Of a DNA stretch of 36,112 nucleotides, positions 16,969-25,648 are shown piece by piece. Under the pieces are notes generated by a model. That model was not told the DNA's origin, made no database searches, and saw nothing but the letters and a program-made list of their open reading frames with translations. The position numbers and the translations under genes are program-made. This DNA comes from a bacterium (GTDB lineage: Bacteria > Verrucomicrobiota > Verrucomicrobiia > Limisphaerales > UBA8199), in assembly GCA_021784555.1 (NCBI GenBank), contig JAJYHY010000044.1:1-36112 (forward strand), written 5' to 3'. The stretch's first letter is position 1. Every line of letters begins with the position of its first letter.

Positions 16969-17706
16969 TCACGGCGGGGCGCAGTTCAGCCGACTCGGCC
17001 AAGCGCGTTGCTCTATCTTCCAGACTCGCAGGGGCATGAACTCAGCGGAGCCGCCATAGCAGCCGACCATCGCGCCGCCATCGTGAACCGTGCTCTCGTC
17101 CTCGTTCGGATCGACCGCCGCGTCATTGAAGGCGAGCCAACCGCGCGGGTCTTGCTCCATGGACAGGATTCCATCAGCACGGAACAGCATCAGCTTCAAG
17201 CCGACGCCGTTGTTCCAGGAACGCCCCGATAGATCTGGCCGACTCCCTGTGCTTGTGGACTCCCAACAATAACTCGTGCATTTTACGATGCGCTTGGCGA
17301 AGAAGGAGTCATTGGTTCTGTCTGCCGGGCACCAGAAAATGTTGGTGGTCGTCAAGTAGGGGTAAAGTTGCCCAAGATTGCTCACATAGGTCCCGTTCGT
17401 GTAGAGCGCCAGCCAACTATGGTAATACTGCGGACCGGGGGGTGGCTGACCTGCGCCATGGTACGGGAGGTAGTCGCTGAAGTCGTTTACGTAAATCTCC
17501 GTCGCCAGTAGCATCTGCCGGGTATTATTAGTACAGACGATGCGCAGTGCCTTCTGTCTGGCTCTTGACAAGGCTGGGAGCAACAGCGCCGCGAGAATCG
17601 CAATCACCGCGATGACGACCAGCAGTTCAATCAACGTGAACCCATGCCGGGTTAGAGCCGGTGACTGCACTCGCCCACTGTGTCCGACGATTAGGCCTTT
17701 CCCCAT
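16969..17706 (-). CDS. Pseudopilin of the H-X9-DG type with altered motif
   Basis: A 245-aa protein with a type II pseudopilin N-terminus: [20 protein letters not shown], cleavage glycine 22, Phe23 and Glu27. The following [19 protein letters not shown] and [16 protein letters not shown] helix is typical of this large verrucomicrobial family. The C-terminal motif is present as [18 protein letters not shown]: the spacing His-X9 is kept but the usual Asp-Gly is Gly-Gly. Start ATG 17706. It is transcribed divergently from the LamG-cohesin gene 360 bases away and may be a surface or export component like the copy at 6.2-7.0 kb. Confidence 0.82.
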   Translation of the reverse strand: MGKGLIVGHSGRVQSPALTRHGFTLIELLVVIAVIAILAALLLPALSRARQKALRIVCTNNTRQMLLATEIYVNDFSDYLPYHGAGQPPPGPQYYHSWLALYTNGTYVSNLGQLYPYLTTTNIFWCPADRTNDSFFAKRIVKCTSYCWESTSTGSRPDLSGRSWNNGVGLKLMLFRADGILSMEQDPRGWLAFNDAAVDPNEDESTVHDGGAMVGCYGGSAEFMPLRVWKIEQRAWPSRLNCAPP

Positions 17707-18066
17707 AATGAGCTTCTTTTAACAGGCACCGAGGATCCTGTCAATTAAATAATGGGATTTTTCTCGGGGTGGTTTCTCCGGCCGCGCCACACCGACACCC
17801 CCTCCGTCCAGACAACGCGGGTAGCGATCCGATCACAGACAGGGGCAAAGGAACGCTGAGAGGGTCTGCAGCACCGGGCGGTCGGGGCACCGAGTGAGGG
17901 TGCGAGAGTCGATCCGGAGATCTCTCTGCGGACCTTTGACTTACGCGACGTGCGGAAGCCTCTTGACGGGTTTGGCAATATTGTGCATGCTGACCGGTGC
18001 AGATTGGTCGCTGAAGTGCGTCGACATTTTACAACCCTGGCAGCGAGAGGTAACAAGAGTCATTCT
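17707..18066. other. 360-bp divergent intergenic region
   Basis: It lies between the minus-strand pseudopilin gene and the plus-strand LamG protein gene, so it should hold two divergent promoters. An in-frame extension of the LamG ORF (from 17950) is open but has no signal peptide or family match. No other structure was recognised. Confidence 0.4.
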
Positions 18067-21000
18067 ATGAAGAATCAGACAGCGCGTGCGCGGCGATACG
18101 TTCCGCGCCTTTCACCAAGTAGGGATCTCATGTCCGCGGGCGTCGCCCTGCTGTTGAGCTGCATGACAACAACCGCGAGCTGTTTGCCGCCGCCGCCAGG
18201 CCTGGTCGGTTGGTGGCGTGGCGAAGGAGACGCGTCGGACAGCGCGGGGACCAACGGAGGCGTACTTCAGGGCGGGGCGGCCTTCGACTTAGGAGAGGTC
18301 GGCCAGGCCTTTTCCCTGAACGGGACAAATGCCTATGTCCAGGTGCCGGATAGCGACCTTTGGGCGTTTGGATCAAGCGATTTCAGCATAGAGTTCTGGG
18401 TGAATCTCCGCTTCATCAACCCCTTCTCAACCATTACCGAACCCGCTGTTGTGTTCATAGGCAACGACGAGGGGAGATACACCGTAAACAAGTGGTTCTT
18501 TGCCTTGGGCGACTCGAGGCTCTACTTCCACGTGAACGGTCCTGAGACAGGAAGCTTCTTTTTGGTGCAGGCCCCGTTCTCGCCAGCGACGAACCGATGG
18601 TACCACCTAGCGGTCGTCCGGAAAGGCGATGTGTTTACGGTGTATCGGGACGGCGTCGCCATAGGAGCGGAAACCAATGCCGTGACCGTGCCGAATCCGA
18701 ACGCTCCATTGACGATAGGGGAGGCAGAGGGGAACTACTTCCTGAATGGGCTAATCGACGAGGTGAGCGTTTATCGGTATGCATTGACGGCAGCAGACAT
18801 TCAGGGGATCTATGAAGCCGGACCCTCGGGGAAGTGTCCCGCGGTGCCGCCCTGCGCACCTGTCCCCGCGGGGCTCTTAGGATGGTGGAGGGGAGAGAGC
18901 AACGCGCTCGACAGTGTGGGAGCGAATAACGGCGCGCTGGTCAACGGGGCGAGCTTTTCGGCTGGTGAAGTAGGCCAGGCGTTCAGCTTTAGCGGAGCGG
19001 GTCAGTACGTGAAGATCCCGGGGTCCGCGGAACTCGATCCGGGATCCCAGGTGACAGTCGAGTTCTGGATGAGGGCTGACCCCGACAACGCGATGGACAC
19101 CATCCAGGGCCTCGTGGCCAGCGACTTTTACGACGTGGGGATCTGGCCGGGCCGCTCATTTTCGGAAAGGTTCGGCATCGATTTCGGCATCAGCACCGAT
19201 TCGGGGCAGTATTTCTCGATGATAGCCGACGCCAACGGCGGAGGCGCCCCGGTGACCCCCGGCGTGTGGCATCACGTGGCCGCGACTTACGATGGCGCGC
19301 AGATAGAGCTTTACATCGACGGCCGTCTTTGGGGGAATCCCGTGCCCGCAACGGGCCGTATCTCGCCCATGCTGCCCACCAGCTCCGTCAGCCTCGGTTC
19401 GGAGGACGGAAGGACATACTGCCCACAGTGCGTCCGGAACCGCTATTTCAAGGGGCGAATCGATGAGGTGGACATTTTCGACCGGGCGCTTTCCGCCGAC
19501 GAAATCCACGCCCTTTACGCTGCTGGGGTTGCGGGAAAGTGTGCCGGACCCACGCCTCCACGGATCTTCGTCCAGCCTGCCAATCAGCAGGTTGTGGCGG
19601 GGGATGACGCGAGCTTTACCGTTGTGGCCGGCGGCACACCGCCGCCCGGCTACCAGTGGATGCTCAACGGTGCCGAGATTGCCGGGGCGACAGACCCCTC
19701 GCTGACATTGACTGATGTTCAACTTTCTCAGGCCGGGAGCTACGCGGTCACGGTGAGCAACTCGGTTGGCTCGGTGACCAGCAGCAACGCGGTTCTGAAC
19801 GTCAACTTTCCGCCCGCTCTGGTGAGAGCTTCTGACGCCGCCGGGGTTGCGGGCGCGGTTGTAGGAGTGCCGGTGTTCCTGGTGGCCAATGGCAACGAGA
19901 ACGCCTTGGGTTTCAGCCTGAACTTTGACCCCGCGCTGGTGAGTTACTCCAGCGCGAGCCTGGGAACGGGCGCCAGGGGCGGGTCTTTGCTCATCAACAC
20001 CAACCTGGCGGCCAGTGGCAAACTCGGGGTCGCCCTCTCGCTGCCGGCGAACAGCATCTTCGCCCCCGGCACGCAAGAGGTTGCCGTGATCAACCTCGCC
20101 CTAGGCATCCGGCCCAATTCCATCCAGACGCCGATTAGCTTTGGTGACGTGCCAATCCTGCGGCAGATTTCGGATTCCAAGGCGCAGGTGCTGCCCGCGA
20201 CGTATGCGGGCGGCACCCTGACGATTACGGGGGCGAGTTTTGAAGGCGATGTTGCGCCGAGGCCGAATGGCGACCAGGCGGTCACCATTACCGATTGGGT
20301 GCTGGAGGGGCGCTATGTGGCTCGGCTCGACTATCCGACGAACGCGAGCGAATTCCGAAGGGCGGATTGCGCGCCACGAAGCTCTTTGGGCGACGGGGTC
20401 ATCAATGTCAGCGACTGGGTCCAGGTGGGGCGCTACGCGGCTGGAATGGATCCGCTCACGGTGGCGGGAGGTCCGGATGCGCTGGGCGGGCAGGCGGTTC
20501 CCGTCCCGCAAAAGGCCGATACCGGCACGCGCCGGGTTGTGATTACGAATTCAATGCTCCTCGGCAATCAAACCGGCACTGTCTCGGTCGATCTCGATGC
20601 ACAAGGAGACGAAAACGCGCTCTCCTTCAGCCTGGCCTTTGATCCGAAGGCGCTTGCATACACCGGCGCCAGCCTGGGGGCAGCGGACGCGGGCGGCACG
20701 CTTAATATCAATGCCACCGAGGCCGCTTCGGGGCACGTCGCCTTTGTTTTGGCCTTGCCCATCGGACAACAATTTGCCGCGGGGACTCAAGAGATCCTGA
20801 GGGTGAATTTCCGCGCAGTGACCGCTGCTTCCGTCTCGTCCCCGGTTGAGTTTTCTGATCAGCCCGTTCCACGGGGCATTTCGGATATCAACGCGTCCAC
20901 GCTCACGGCTCAGTATGTCGGTGCCTCTGTCGCGGTCAATCCGCTGCCTTCGTTGGGCATCGGGGTTTCAGGGCAGAGGCTGGAGCTATCTTGGCCGCTC

Positions 21001-21159
21001 TGGGCGACCAATTTCTCACTGCAGCAGGCTGCCGGTGTCATGTCCCCATCCTCGGTCTGGACGAATGTCATGGCGAATCCGATTCTCACCAACAACCAGG
21101 AAATCTTGAGCCTGCCAGTGCCCACAACAAACATGTTTTACCGCCTGCAACAGCCGTAA
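18067..21159 (+). CDS. Large secreted protein: LamG-LamG-Ig-cohesin-dockerin-cohesin
   Basis: A 1030-aa exported protein. The leader is basic then hydrophobic (MSAGVALLLSCMTTTASC, ending about residue 39; the Cys could be a lipobox). Approximate modules: LamG/concanavalin-like 45-256 and 268-493, each opening GWWRGE and closing with a DEV-x-(Y/F) strand; Ig-like 497-580 (VQPANQQVVAGDDASFTV); cohesin-like 582-723; dockerin-like pair of loops 725-802 (two ITDWVLEGRY / VSDWVQVGRY repeats); second cohesin-like 823-958; Fn3-like tail to 1030. LamG modules often bind glycans, and cohesin-dockerin pairs build protein assemblies. Start ATG 18067 is chosen for the leader; 17950 would add 39 uncharacteristic residues. 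No catalytic domain is seen. Confidence 0.82.
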   Translation: MKNQTARARRYVPRLSPSRDLMSAGVALLLSCMTTTASCLPPPPGLVGWWRGEGDASDSAGTNGGVLQGGAAFDLGEVGQAFSLNGTNAYVQVPDSDLWAFGSSDFSIEFWVNLRFINPFSTITEPAVVFIGNDEGRYTVNKWFFALGDSRLYFHVNGPETGSFFLVQAPFSPATNRWYHLAVVRKGDVFTVYRDGVAIGAETNAVTVPNPNAPLTIGEAEGNYFLNGLIDEVSVYRYALTAADIQGIYEAGPSGKCPAVPPCAPVPAGLLGWWRGESNALDSVGANNGALVNGASFSAGEVGQAFSFSGAGQYVKIPGSAELDPGSQVTVEFWMRADPDNAMDTIQGLVASDFYDVGIWPGRSFSERFGIDFGISTDSGQYFSMIADANGGGAPVTPGVWHHVAATYDGAQIELYIDGRLWGNPVPATGRISPMLPTSSVSLGSEDGRTYCPQCVRNRYFKGRIDEVDIFDRALSADEIHALYAAGVAGKCAGPTPPRIFVQPANQQVVAGDDASFTVVAGGTPPPGYQWMLNGAEIAGATDPSLTLTDVQLSQAGSYAVTVSNSVGSVTSSNAVLNVNFPPALVRASDAAGVAGAVVGVPVFLVANGNENALGFSLNFDPALVSYSSASLGTGARGGSLLINTNLAASGKLGVALSLPANSIFAPGTQEVAVINLALGIRPNSIQTPISFGDVPILRQISDSKAQVLPATYAGGTLTITGASFEGDVAPRPNGDQAVTITDWVLEGRYVARLDYPTNASEFRRADCAPRSSLGDGVINVSDWVQVGRYAAGMDPLTVAGGPDALGGQAVPVPQKADTGTRRVVITNSMLLGNQTGTVSVDLDAQGDENALSFSLAFDPKALAYTGASLGAADAGGTLNINATEAASGHVAFVLALPIGQQFAAGTQEILRVNFRAVTAASVSSPVEFSDQPVPRGISDINASTLTAQYVGASVAVNPLPSLGIGVSGQRLELSWPLWATNFSLQQAAGVMSPSSVWTNVMANPILTNNQEILSLPVPTTNMFYRLQQP

Positions 21160-21465
21160 AAGGCCTCGCGCGAGTGCTCGGGTGGGGCGTGACGCAAAGG
21201 GCAGCGAAATCCAAAGAATCGGTCACGCCCCTCCCCGGTGAGAATCTTCTTGGCGCAGAACGCTGGGCACCACTGGCATTGAATTAAGCAACGGAGCTAC
21301 CTCCATCTTGCTGTTGCTCCCCCAGAGCAACTTAGAGAGCAAGAGTAAGAGCATGAGCAAGAGCAAGAGACAGGGAATCACCCCCTAATTCAATGGCAGT
21401 GACGCTGGGCCCCCGGGATGGGGATTTGAATTGCCACAGGTTTTTGGCGGCGATAGACTGCTGTC
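21160..21465. other. Intergenic region with inverted repeat and purine-rich run
   Basis: CACTGGCATTGAATTA at 21271-21286 and TAATTCAATGGCAGTG at 21386-21401 are inverted copies with 15 of 16 matches. Between them lies a purine-rich run of AAGAGC-like hexamers (about 21330-21372). The pair CGCTGGGC also recurs directly on both flanks (21261 and 21403). This looks like a degenerate interspersed repeat. Confidence 0.5.
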
Positions 21466-21681
21466 ATGAGCCTGGTTGAAATTGAACAGGAAGCCTTGAA
21501 GTTGCCAGACAGAGAGAAGGCCGATTTGGTCTGCAAACTTCTCGGTGCCCTACCCTCAGCGGGTATTGATATTTCGGACGAGGAGGTCTTTAAGCGCGAA
21601 CAGAAAGCGGAGGCTGGCGAGATTGAGGAATTGTCTCAGGAGGAGTTTGTCCGCCGAGTGCGTAAGCAACGGGGCCGATGA
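21466..21681 (+). CDS. Addiction-module antitoxin
   Basis: A 71-aa acidic protein of the 'putative addiction module component' family: ALKLPDREKADLVCKLLGAL gives the N-terminal helix pair, and ELSQEEFVRRVRK the C-terminal toxin-binding stretch. In such modules the labile antitoxin neutralises a RelE/ParE-type toxin and represses its own promoter. The stop codon overlaps the toxin start (ATGA at 21678-21681), typical of this type II arrangement. A second member of the family occurs at 29425-29628 in this window. Confidence 0.82.
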   Translation: MSLVEIEQEALKLPDREKADLVCKLLGALPSAGIDISDEEVFKREQKAEAGEIEELSQEEFVRRVRKQRGR

Positions 21682-21968
21682 GGGTCACCTATAACGCTCT
21701 CGTCCAGAAGGATGTGAACCGGATCCTTCAGAGATACGACAGCATGTCGGTTGGGCTGGGCGACGCGTTCTGGGACGAGCTGAATTCGAAGATTGCCGCG
21801 ACGGCACAGAACCCTGGGCACTCTCATCCTGCAGGCGGCGATTTCCGGCGCGTCAATCTTTCGCGGTTTCCGTATCATTTTCTGTTCCGGATCCTGCCTG
21901 GAAGAATACGGGTCGCAGTGGTTAGGCACCACAAGCGGAATCCCGCCTACGGGCGAAAGCGAAGGTGA
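21678..21968 (+). CDS. RelE/ParE-superfamily toxin
   Basis: A 96-aa basic protein with the compact RelE/ParE fold signature: MRVTYNALVQKDVNRILQRY (first strand and helix), a DAFWDELNSKI helix, FRRVNLSRFPYHFLFRI (central strands), then IRVAVVRHHKRNP, the conserved R-V-x-x-V-x-H-x-x-R-x-P end. It is expected to poison gyrase (ParE) or ribosome-bound mRNA (RelE); sequence alone does not decide. It overlaps the antitoxin gene by four bases and looks intact. Confidence 0.85.
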   Translation: MRVTYNALVQKDVNRILQRYDSMSVGLGDAFWDELNSKIAATAQNPGHSHPAGGDFRRVNLSRFPYHFLFRILPGRIRVAVVRHHKRNPAYGRKRR

Positions 21969-22031
21969 GAGGCCACCCTCCACGACCCTTGACAAGGTCG
22001 TAGCAGGTCTCCGAACCGTCTCCGAACCTGA

Positions 22032-23159
22032 TCATTCTCCCCTTAGCTTGCGGTGATTGCAACGACTATTCAACGCGCATCCCGAAGCCCTCGGCTCAAC
22101 CAACCGGTAGCTGGTATTCCGGCCTCCGCCCTGGTTTTGGATAAGGATGCCCCGGTCAAGCAAGGTTTTAATGTCCCGCAACGCCGTGTCGGCGGAACAT
22201 TTGGCGAGCCTGGCGTATTTTGAGGTGGAGAGCTTGCCCTCAAACCCGTCCAGCAATCGGTTGATCACCTTGCGCTGCCGTTCATTCACCGGCAATTGGC
22301 TGTTAATTTGCTCCCAGGCTCTTGCTTTTCGCAGAACATTCGCAAGGCCGGCCTCCGCTCCCCCCACGGCACGATCGAGACAACCGAGGAACCACTCCAG
22401 CCAGGAAGTAATATCCACTCCACCCTTTTGGCTGTGCTCCAGGTTCGAGTAATACTGCTTTTTCTCGGCTTCGATCTGCGTGGACATACTGTAAAACCGC
22501 TCCGCCGTGTCCTCCGCCCGTGCCAAGGCCATATCGGCAATCGCTCGGCTGATGCGGCCATTGCCGTCCTCAAACGGATGGATGGTCACGAACCAGAAAT
22601 GGCCAATGCCCGCCTTGAGCACCGCATCCACCCCGTTTGCCGCTTCAAACCAGTCGAGGAAGACCGACACCTCATGCGCAAGCCGGTCCGCCTTTGGCGC
22701 TTCAAAATGAACCCGTTCGTGTCCGATGGGGCCGGATACGACCTGCATCGCGCCAATGTCAGCCGGAAGCCACGCACCGACCGTGATTCGGCGCATACCG
22801 CTGCGCCCGGTTGGAAACAATGAAGCATGCCAGGCAAACAACCGTTCCGCCGTCAATGGCTCGGCGAAATCTTGGGTAGCGTCCAGCATCATCTCCACCA
22901 CGCCTTCCACGTCGCGACTGACCTTCACATCGCCTCCAAAACCGAGTCCCAGCCGGCGCGCGATCGAAGACCGCACTTGTGCGGCATCCAGCGATGAACC
23001 TTCGATGGCACTGGACTTGACAACATCGGAGGTTAGTGTTGTCAGATTGGCCTCCGCTCGCAATCGGAAGCCAAGGCCTTCCATGCGTCCAAGCAGACGC
23101 CCCTGGCGATGCCGGACATCCGCCAGCAGGGGCAGGAGCCTGGCGTCGTCCCATCGCAA
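22032..23159 (-). CDS. Fic-domain protein with N-terminal DUF4172-like region
   Basis: A 375-aa protein. The Fic catalytic loop HPFEDGNGRISR is intact, with the His that activates the target hydroxyl and the GNGR phosphate-binding residues, so it should transfer AMP (or a related group) to a protein. An inhibitory helix motif SSAIEG near residue 49 precedes it, as in class II Fic proteins that hold themselves inactive. A C-terminal winged-helix-like part (KYARLAKCSADTALRDIKTL) may bind DNA. The only usual start is TTG 23159, yet family-like N-terminal residues (TYIHRSPDWPN) are encoded in frame just upstream, after a TAA, with no ATG/GTG/TTG; the gene may be 5'-damaged. Confidence 0.85.
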   Translation of the reverse strand: MRWDDARLLPLLADVRHRQGRLLGRMEGLGFRLRAEANLTTLTSDVVKSSAIEGSSLDAAQVRSSIARRLGLGFGGDVKVSRDVEGVVEMMLDATQDFAEPLTAERLFAWHASLFPTGRSGMRRITVGAWLPADIGAMQVVSGPIGHERVHFEAPKADRLAHEVSVFLDWFEAANGVDAVLKAGIGHFWFVTIHPFEDGNGRISRAIADMALARAEDTAERFYSMSTQIEAEKKQYYSNLEHSQKGGVDITSWLEWFLGCLDRAVGGAEAGLANVLRKARAWEQINSQLPVNERQRKVINRLLDGFEGKLSTSKYARLAKCSADTALRDIKTLLDRGILIQNQGGGRNTSYRLVEPRASGCALNSRCNHRKLRGE

Positions 23160-23249
23160 GTTCGGCCAATCCGGACTTCGGTGAATGTAGGTCGCGACTC
23201 CATTCTCCGCTTAATCTGCGGTGATTGCAACGAGTATTCGACGCACAAT
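22042..23249. repeat. Direct repeats bracketing the fic gene
   Basis: A sequence of about 40 bp sharing the exact core TGCGGTGATTGCAACGA occurs at 22042-22081 and again at 23210-23249. On the minus strand both copies encode RCNHR(K/R)L(R/S)GE: the first forms the C-terminus of the Fic protein, the second lies just upstream of the gene. This suggests past duplication or recombination around the gene. Confidence 0.7.
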
Positions 23250-23837
23250 GTGCGGTGAATAATACCCTCATTCACCGCAAAGTCAGCGAGCGGGAGGTCG
23301 CAGCAGGAATAGACCGCGAGCCGCGCAGGTCGTGCGCACCATGCCTGCCAGTTTCGCCGCAACAGCGGGGGGTCCCGGGGACATGCACCGCGTTGGGGAG
23401 CGCGAATCCCGACTCCGACCTCGAGGAATACGAGAAAGACGCCAGAGCGCGTAAACGACACGGGGGACGGCAAGGGGAGGGTCTCTCATTAGCACCGTTG
23501 GCTTTTAGCCCGGTGAACGCGCGCGGCCGCTGGGAGGAGGCAACTGTTTCAACAGTTTTTGTCTCCTCGATCAGAGCCCCGAAGATAAACTGTTGAAACA
23601 GTTTCCCGGTTCCAGCGCGCGTTCGGGTCCACCGGGCTGGAAGCCACGGTGCTAATGAGAGGGCTAGAAGGCGACCGTGTTAATGGAAGGCAAACTGTCA
23701 AGACTCCGGGGGGCCTGGCGCGATGCGCCGCGTTGGAGACCTCCGCCCATAAAAAAGGTGCAACCGATTATTTGAAACCTTAGAATCCCGTGTTCTTTTG
23801 TGTGAGCTCCGCACATGGGCGAAACTCAAGCTGTTCG
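23214..23837. other. 624-bp region between fic and a methyltransferase
   Basis: No convincing gene is seen. It contains the upstream fic repeat copy, a perfect 10-bp inverted repeat (TGCGGTGAAT at 23251-23260 and ATTCACCGCA at 23270-23279), and the long hairpin element at 23484-23660. The rest has no clear signal. Confidence 0.5.
23484..23660. repeat. 177-bp imperfect hairpin element
   Basis: The two halves are inverted copies of each other over about 80 bases: TCTCATTAGCACCGT at the left edge faces ACGGTGCTAATGAGA at the right edge, followed by inverted AGCCCGGTG and GCGCG blocks. Innermost are two copies of AACTGTTTCAACAGTT-like palindromes (23542-23558 and 23587-23603), each nearly self-complementary. 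Such a structure fits an interspersed REP/MITE-like element. Confidence 0.7.
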
Positions 23838-24662
23838 ATGAGAAACATTTTAAAGCGGATCTTTTACGTGATCTATTATCCCGCCTCGTTGATTTGGCGG
23901 AAGCTGGATGGCATCGGATCCTGGAAGGAGACGAAGTGGTGGATCGACCACGTACCGGATGCAATCTTTACGCCCGCGACATACGCCAGTTATGCCGGCT
24001 GGATGCAGAACCAAGGGATGTTCTCGGCCCTCTTCAGCATTTACCTGGAGAAGGACAAGCCCAACATCCTGGATTTTGGGTGCGGCATGGGCGGACTAGC
24101 ACCGGTGGCATACCATTTCGTGAGGCATGGCGGGAGATACCTTGGAATTGACACGGACGCCAGGTCCATCGCCGCCTGCCACAGGGCCTATCCGGATTTG
24201 AAGAACTGCGAGTTCTACCTGACGCGCGATCCCAATGCCTGGTACCCACAGGAAGGCATTGAGCCCAGCAAGTCGGGCGAGATCGACTGGCCGGTCGAGA
24301 ACAACACCCAGGACCTGCTGATCGCGATGTCGGTGTTCACGCATCTTCAGGAGAAGGACGCGGTGAAGTACCTGAACAAGATTTACGAGGTGCTCGCCCC
24401 GCAAGGCCTCGCCATTCTGAGCTTTGCCATCCTCCGGCATTACGTGAACCCTAATAACGACATCTATAACTTCAGGCACCCCTTAACTCCGGGCTGGTAC
24501 ACCTCGTACCCGGCTTGCCCGGAGTGCTCAATCGGCATTGAGTCTCAAGCGCTGGAGAAGTTCTTGAACGGGAAGTTCAAGGTTCTGAAGCACGTTGAAG
24601 GCTGCGTTACGGGCGGCAAACATCCCTCGCTCCAGGACCTTTTTGTGCTTCAGAAGGTGTGA
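23838..24662 (+). CDS. Class I SAM-dependent methyltransferase
   Basis: A 274-aa protein with SAM-binding motif ILDFGCGMGG at 77-86, acidic Asp105 after strand 2 (YLGIDTDARS), and the post-I region DLLIAMSVFTHLQEKDAVKYL followed by LAPQGLAILSFAI, typical of the Methyltransf_11/25 type. The first 45 residues are basic and aromatic (MRNILKRIFYVIYYPASLIW), which may associate with the membrane. The target is unknown; similar proteins occur near glycosyltransferases. ATG 23838 is preferred over upstream in-frame starts because it begins the conserved-looking part. It stands alone here, flanked by a repeat element and a convergent Nudix-like gene. Confidence 0.8.
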   Translation: MRNILKRIFYVIYYPASLIWRKLDGIGSWKETKWWIDHVPDAIFTPATYASYAGWMQNQGMFSALFSIYLEKDKPNILDFGCGMGGLAPVAYHFVRHGGRYLGIDTDARSIAACHRAYPDLKNCEFYLTRDPNAWYPQEGIEPSKSGEIDWPVENNTQDLLIAMSVFTHLQEKDAVKYLNKIYEVLAPQGLAILSFAILRHYVNPNNDIYNFRHPLTPGWYTSYPACPECSIGIESQALEKFLNGKFKVLKHVEGCVTGGKHPSLQDLFVLQKV

Positions 24663-24750
24663 AGGCCGGCTTCGACAGTGGATAAAGTCCACGCCGGAGC
24701 AAACGCTACAAACCTCGCGCTGCCCCAGCCGCATCGGGTTCCGGCGTCGT

Positions 24751-25389
24751 TTAAACGCCGGCTCTGACCCCCGAGGCGGCCGCTTTGGAGAGCAGCCAAT
24801 CGAGGTTCTCCAGGCAAAGACGGGACCAGGATTCGTAACTGGATGGGTTCTTGACGGCTTCGGAGACCGGCACGAACTCCGGTCCAAGAATGCCGCTACG
24901 CCGGCCGGCCACCGCTTCGTCCGGGACGTGCATGACATGCACCACGCCGAAGTGGACCCGCCCGACCTCCGTGCTGTCGTCGTTGAGCAGGGCCACCGCC
25001 GCCTCCTTCGCCGCGCCGATGGCCACCTCCTCCCTGAGCTCACGCCGCATGGCGTCGTGGTATCCGATGCCCTGCGAGAAAAGCCCGTGATCTTCGTCGG
25101 AGATGTGACCGCCGATTCCAACCGAATACAATCCGTGCAGCCGGGTCTCGTTCCCGCCTTTGCCGCGGCGGTATCGCAAAATCTTGCCGTTGCAGAAAAT
25201 GAGGACGTACGGAATGAGCTGCTTGTAGCGCGGGTCCTGTTCGGCCTCGCTCCGGTTCTTGTACAGCAGGTTCGACGGTGACGTGACCACGGGCAGGTAC
25301 TTCTCCACCTCGGGGCTGAGGCCCTGGAACACGCCCAGTTCCTCGAACAGCCGCCGCTCAAAACAAAGCACTCGTTCTTCTGTCGCCAC
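24751..25389 (-). CDS. Nudix-like phosphoesterase
   Basis: A 212-aa protein. An N-terminal segment (VLCFERRLFEELGVFQGLSP) leads into strands containing IPYVLIFCNGKILRYRRG, a GGH turn at 93-95, and a helix with RELREE at 116-121, the core REUxEE of the Nudix box. The glycine-glutamate part of the usual box is not in standard spacing, so activity is uncertain. The family hydrolyses nucleoside diphosphates linked to other groups. GTG 25389 is chosen as start because the family-like sequence begins there; the longer frame to 25689 overlaps the arsR promoter and gene. It is transcribed divergently from arsR. Confidence 0.6.
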   Translation of the reverse strand: MATEERVLCFERRLFEELGVFQGLSPEVEKYLPVVTSPSNLLYKNRSEAEQDPRYKQLIPYVLIFCNGKILRYRRGKGGNETRLHGLYSVGIGGHISDEDHGLFSQGIGYHDAMRRELREEVAIGAAKEAAVALLNDDSTEVGRVHFGVVHVMHVPDEAVAGRRSGILGPEFVPVSEAVKNPSSYESWSRLCLENLDWLLSKAAASGVRAGV

Positions 25390-25603
25390 GGCGCCAGTGT
25401 CCGGTACGGATGTGGCCTGGGGCAAGAGAGAAGTCGCGGTGGAGGAGAGGCGGGTTGCTGGAATGAGGGAGTGCTGGAGTGCGTGGAAGGGAGGGGATGA
25501 ATAATCATGGCGTGATGGATGAAACAGGGTGGCGAAGATGGCAGGCGGCTCATTGGTCTGCCTGGAAACCGCGCAGGTCGTGGGTGCGGGCGCATATCTG
25601 GTG

Positions 25604-25631
25604 TTGACAACCTTAGCCGATTTGCTAAGTT
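25604..25631 (+). promoter_or_regulatory. arsR promoter with TTAGC-N6-GCTAA operator
   Basis: TTGACA at 25604-25609 and TAAGTT at 25626-25631 form a -35/-10 pair with 16-bp spacing. The dyad TTAGCCGATTTGCTAA (25613-25628) fills the spacer and touches the -10 box, where an ArsR repressor would block RNA polymerase. The same dyad recurs at two other promoters in the window. Confidence 0.7.
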
Positions 25632-25648
25632 GCTTCCGTCTGGAAAAT

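Noticed and set aside
19156-20076. 306-aa minus-strand ORF within the LamG-cohesin gene
   Set aside because: It has no recognisable features and lies wholly inside a well-supported gene.
24528-25610. 360-aa minus-strand ORF overlapping the Nudix-like gene and a methyltransferase end
   Set aside because: It is very rich in Arg, Ser and Pro and overlaps two better-supported genes in other frames.
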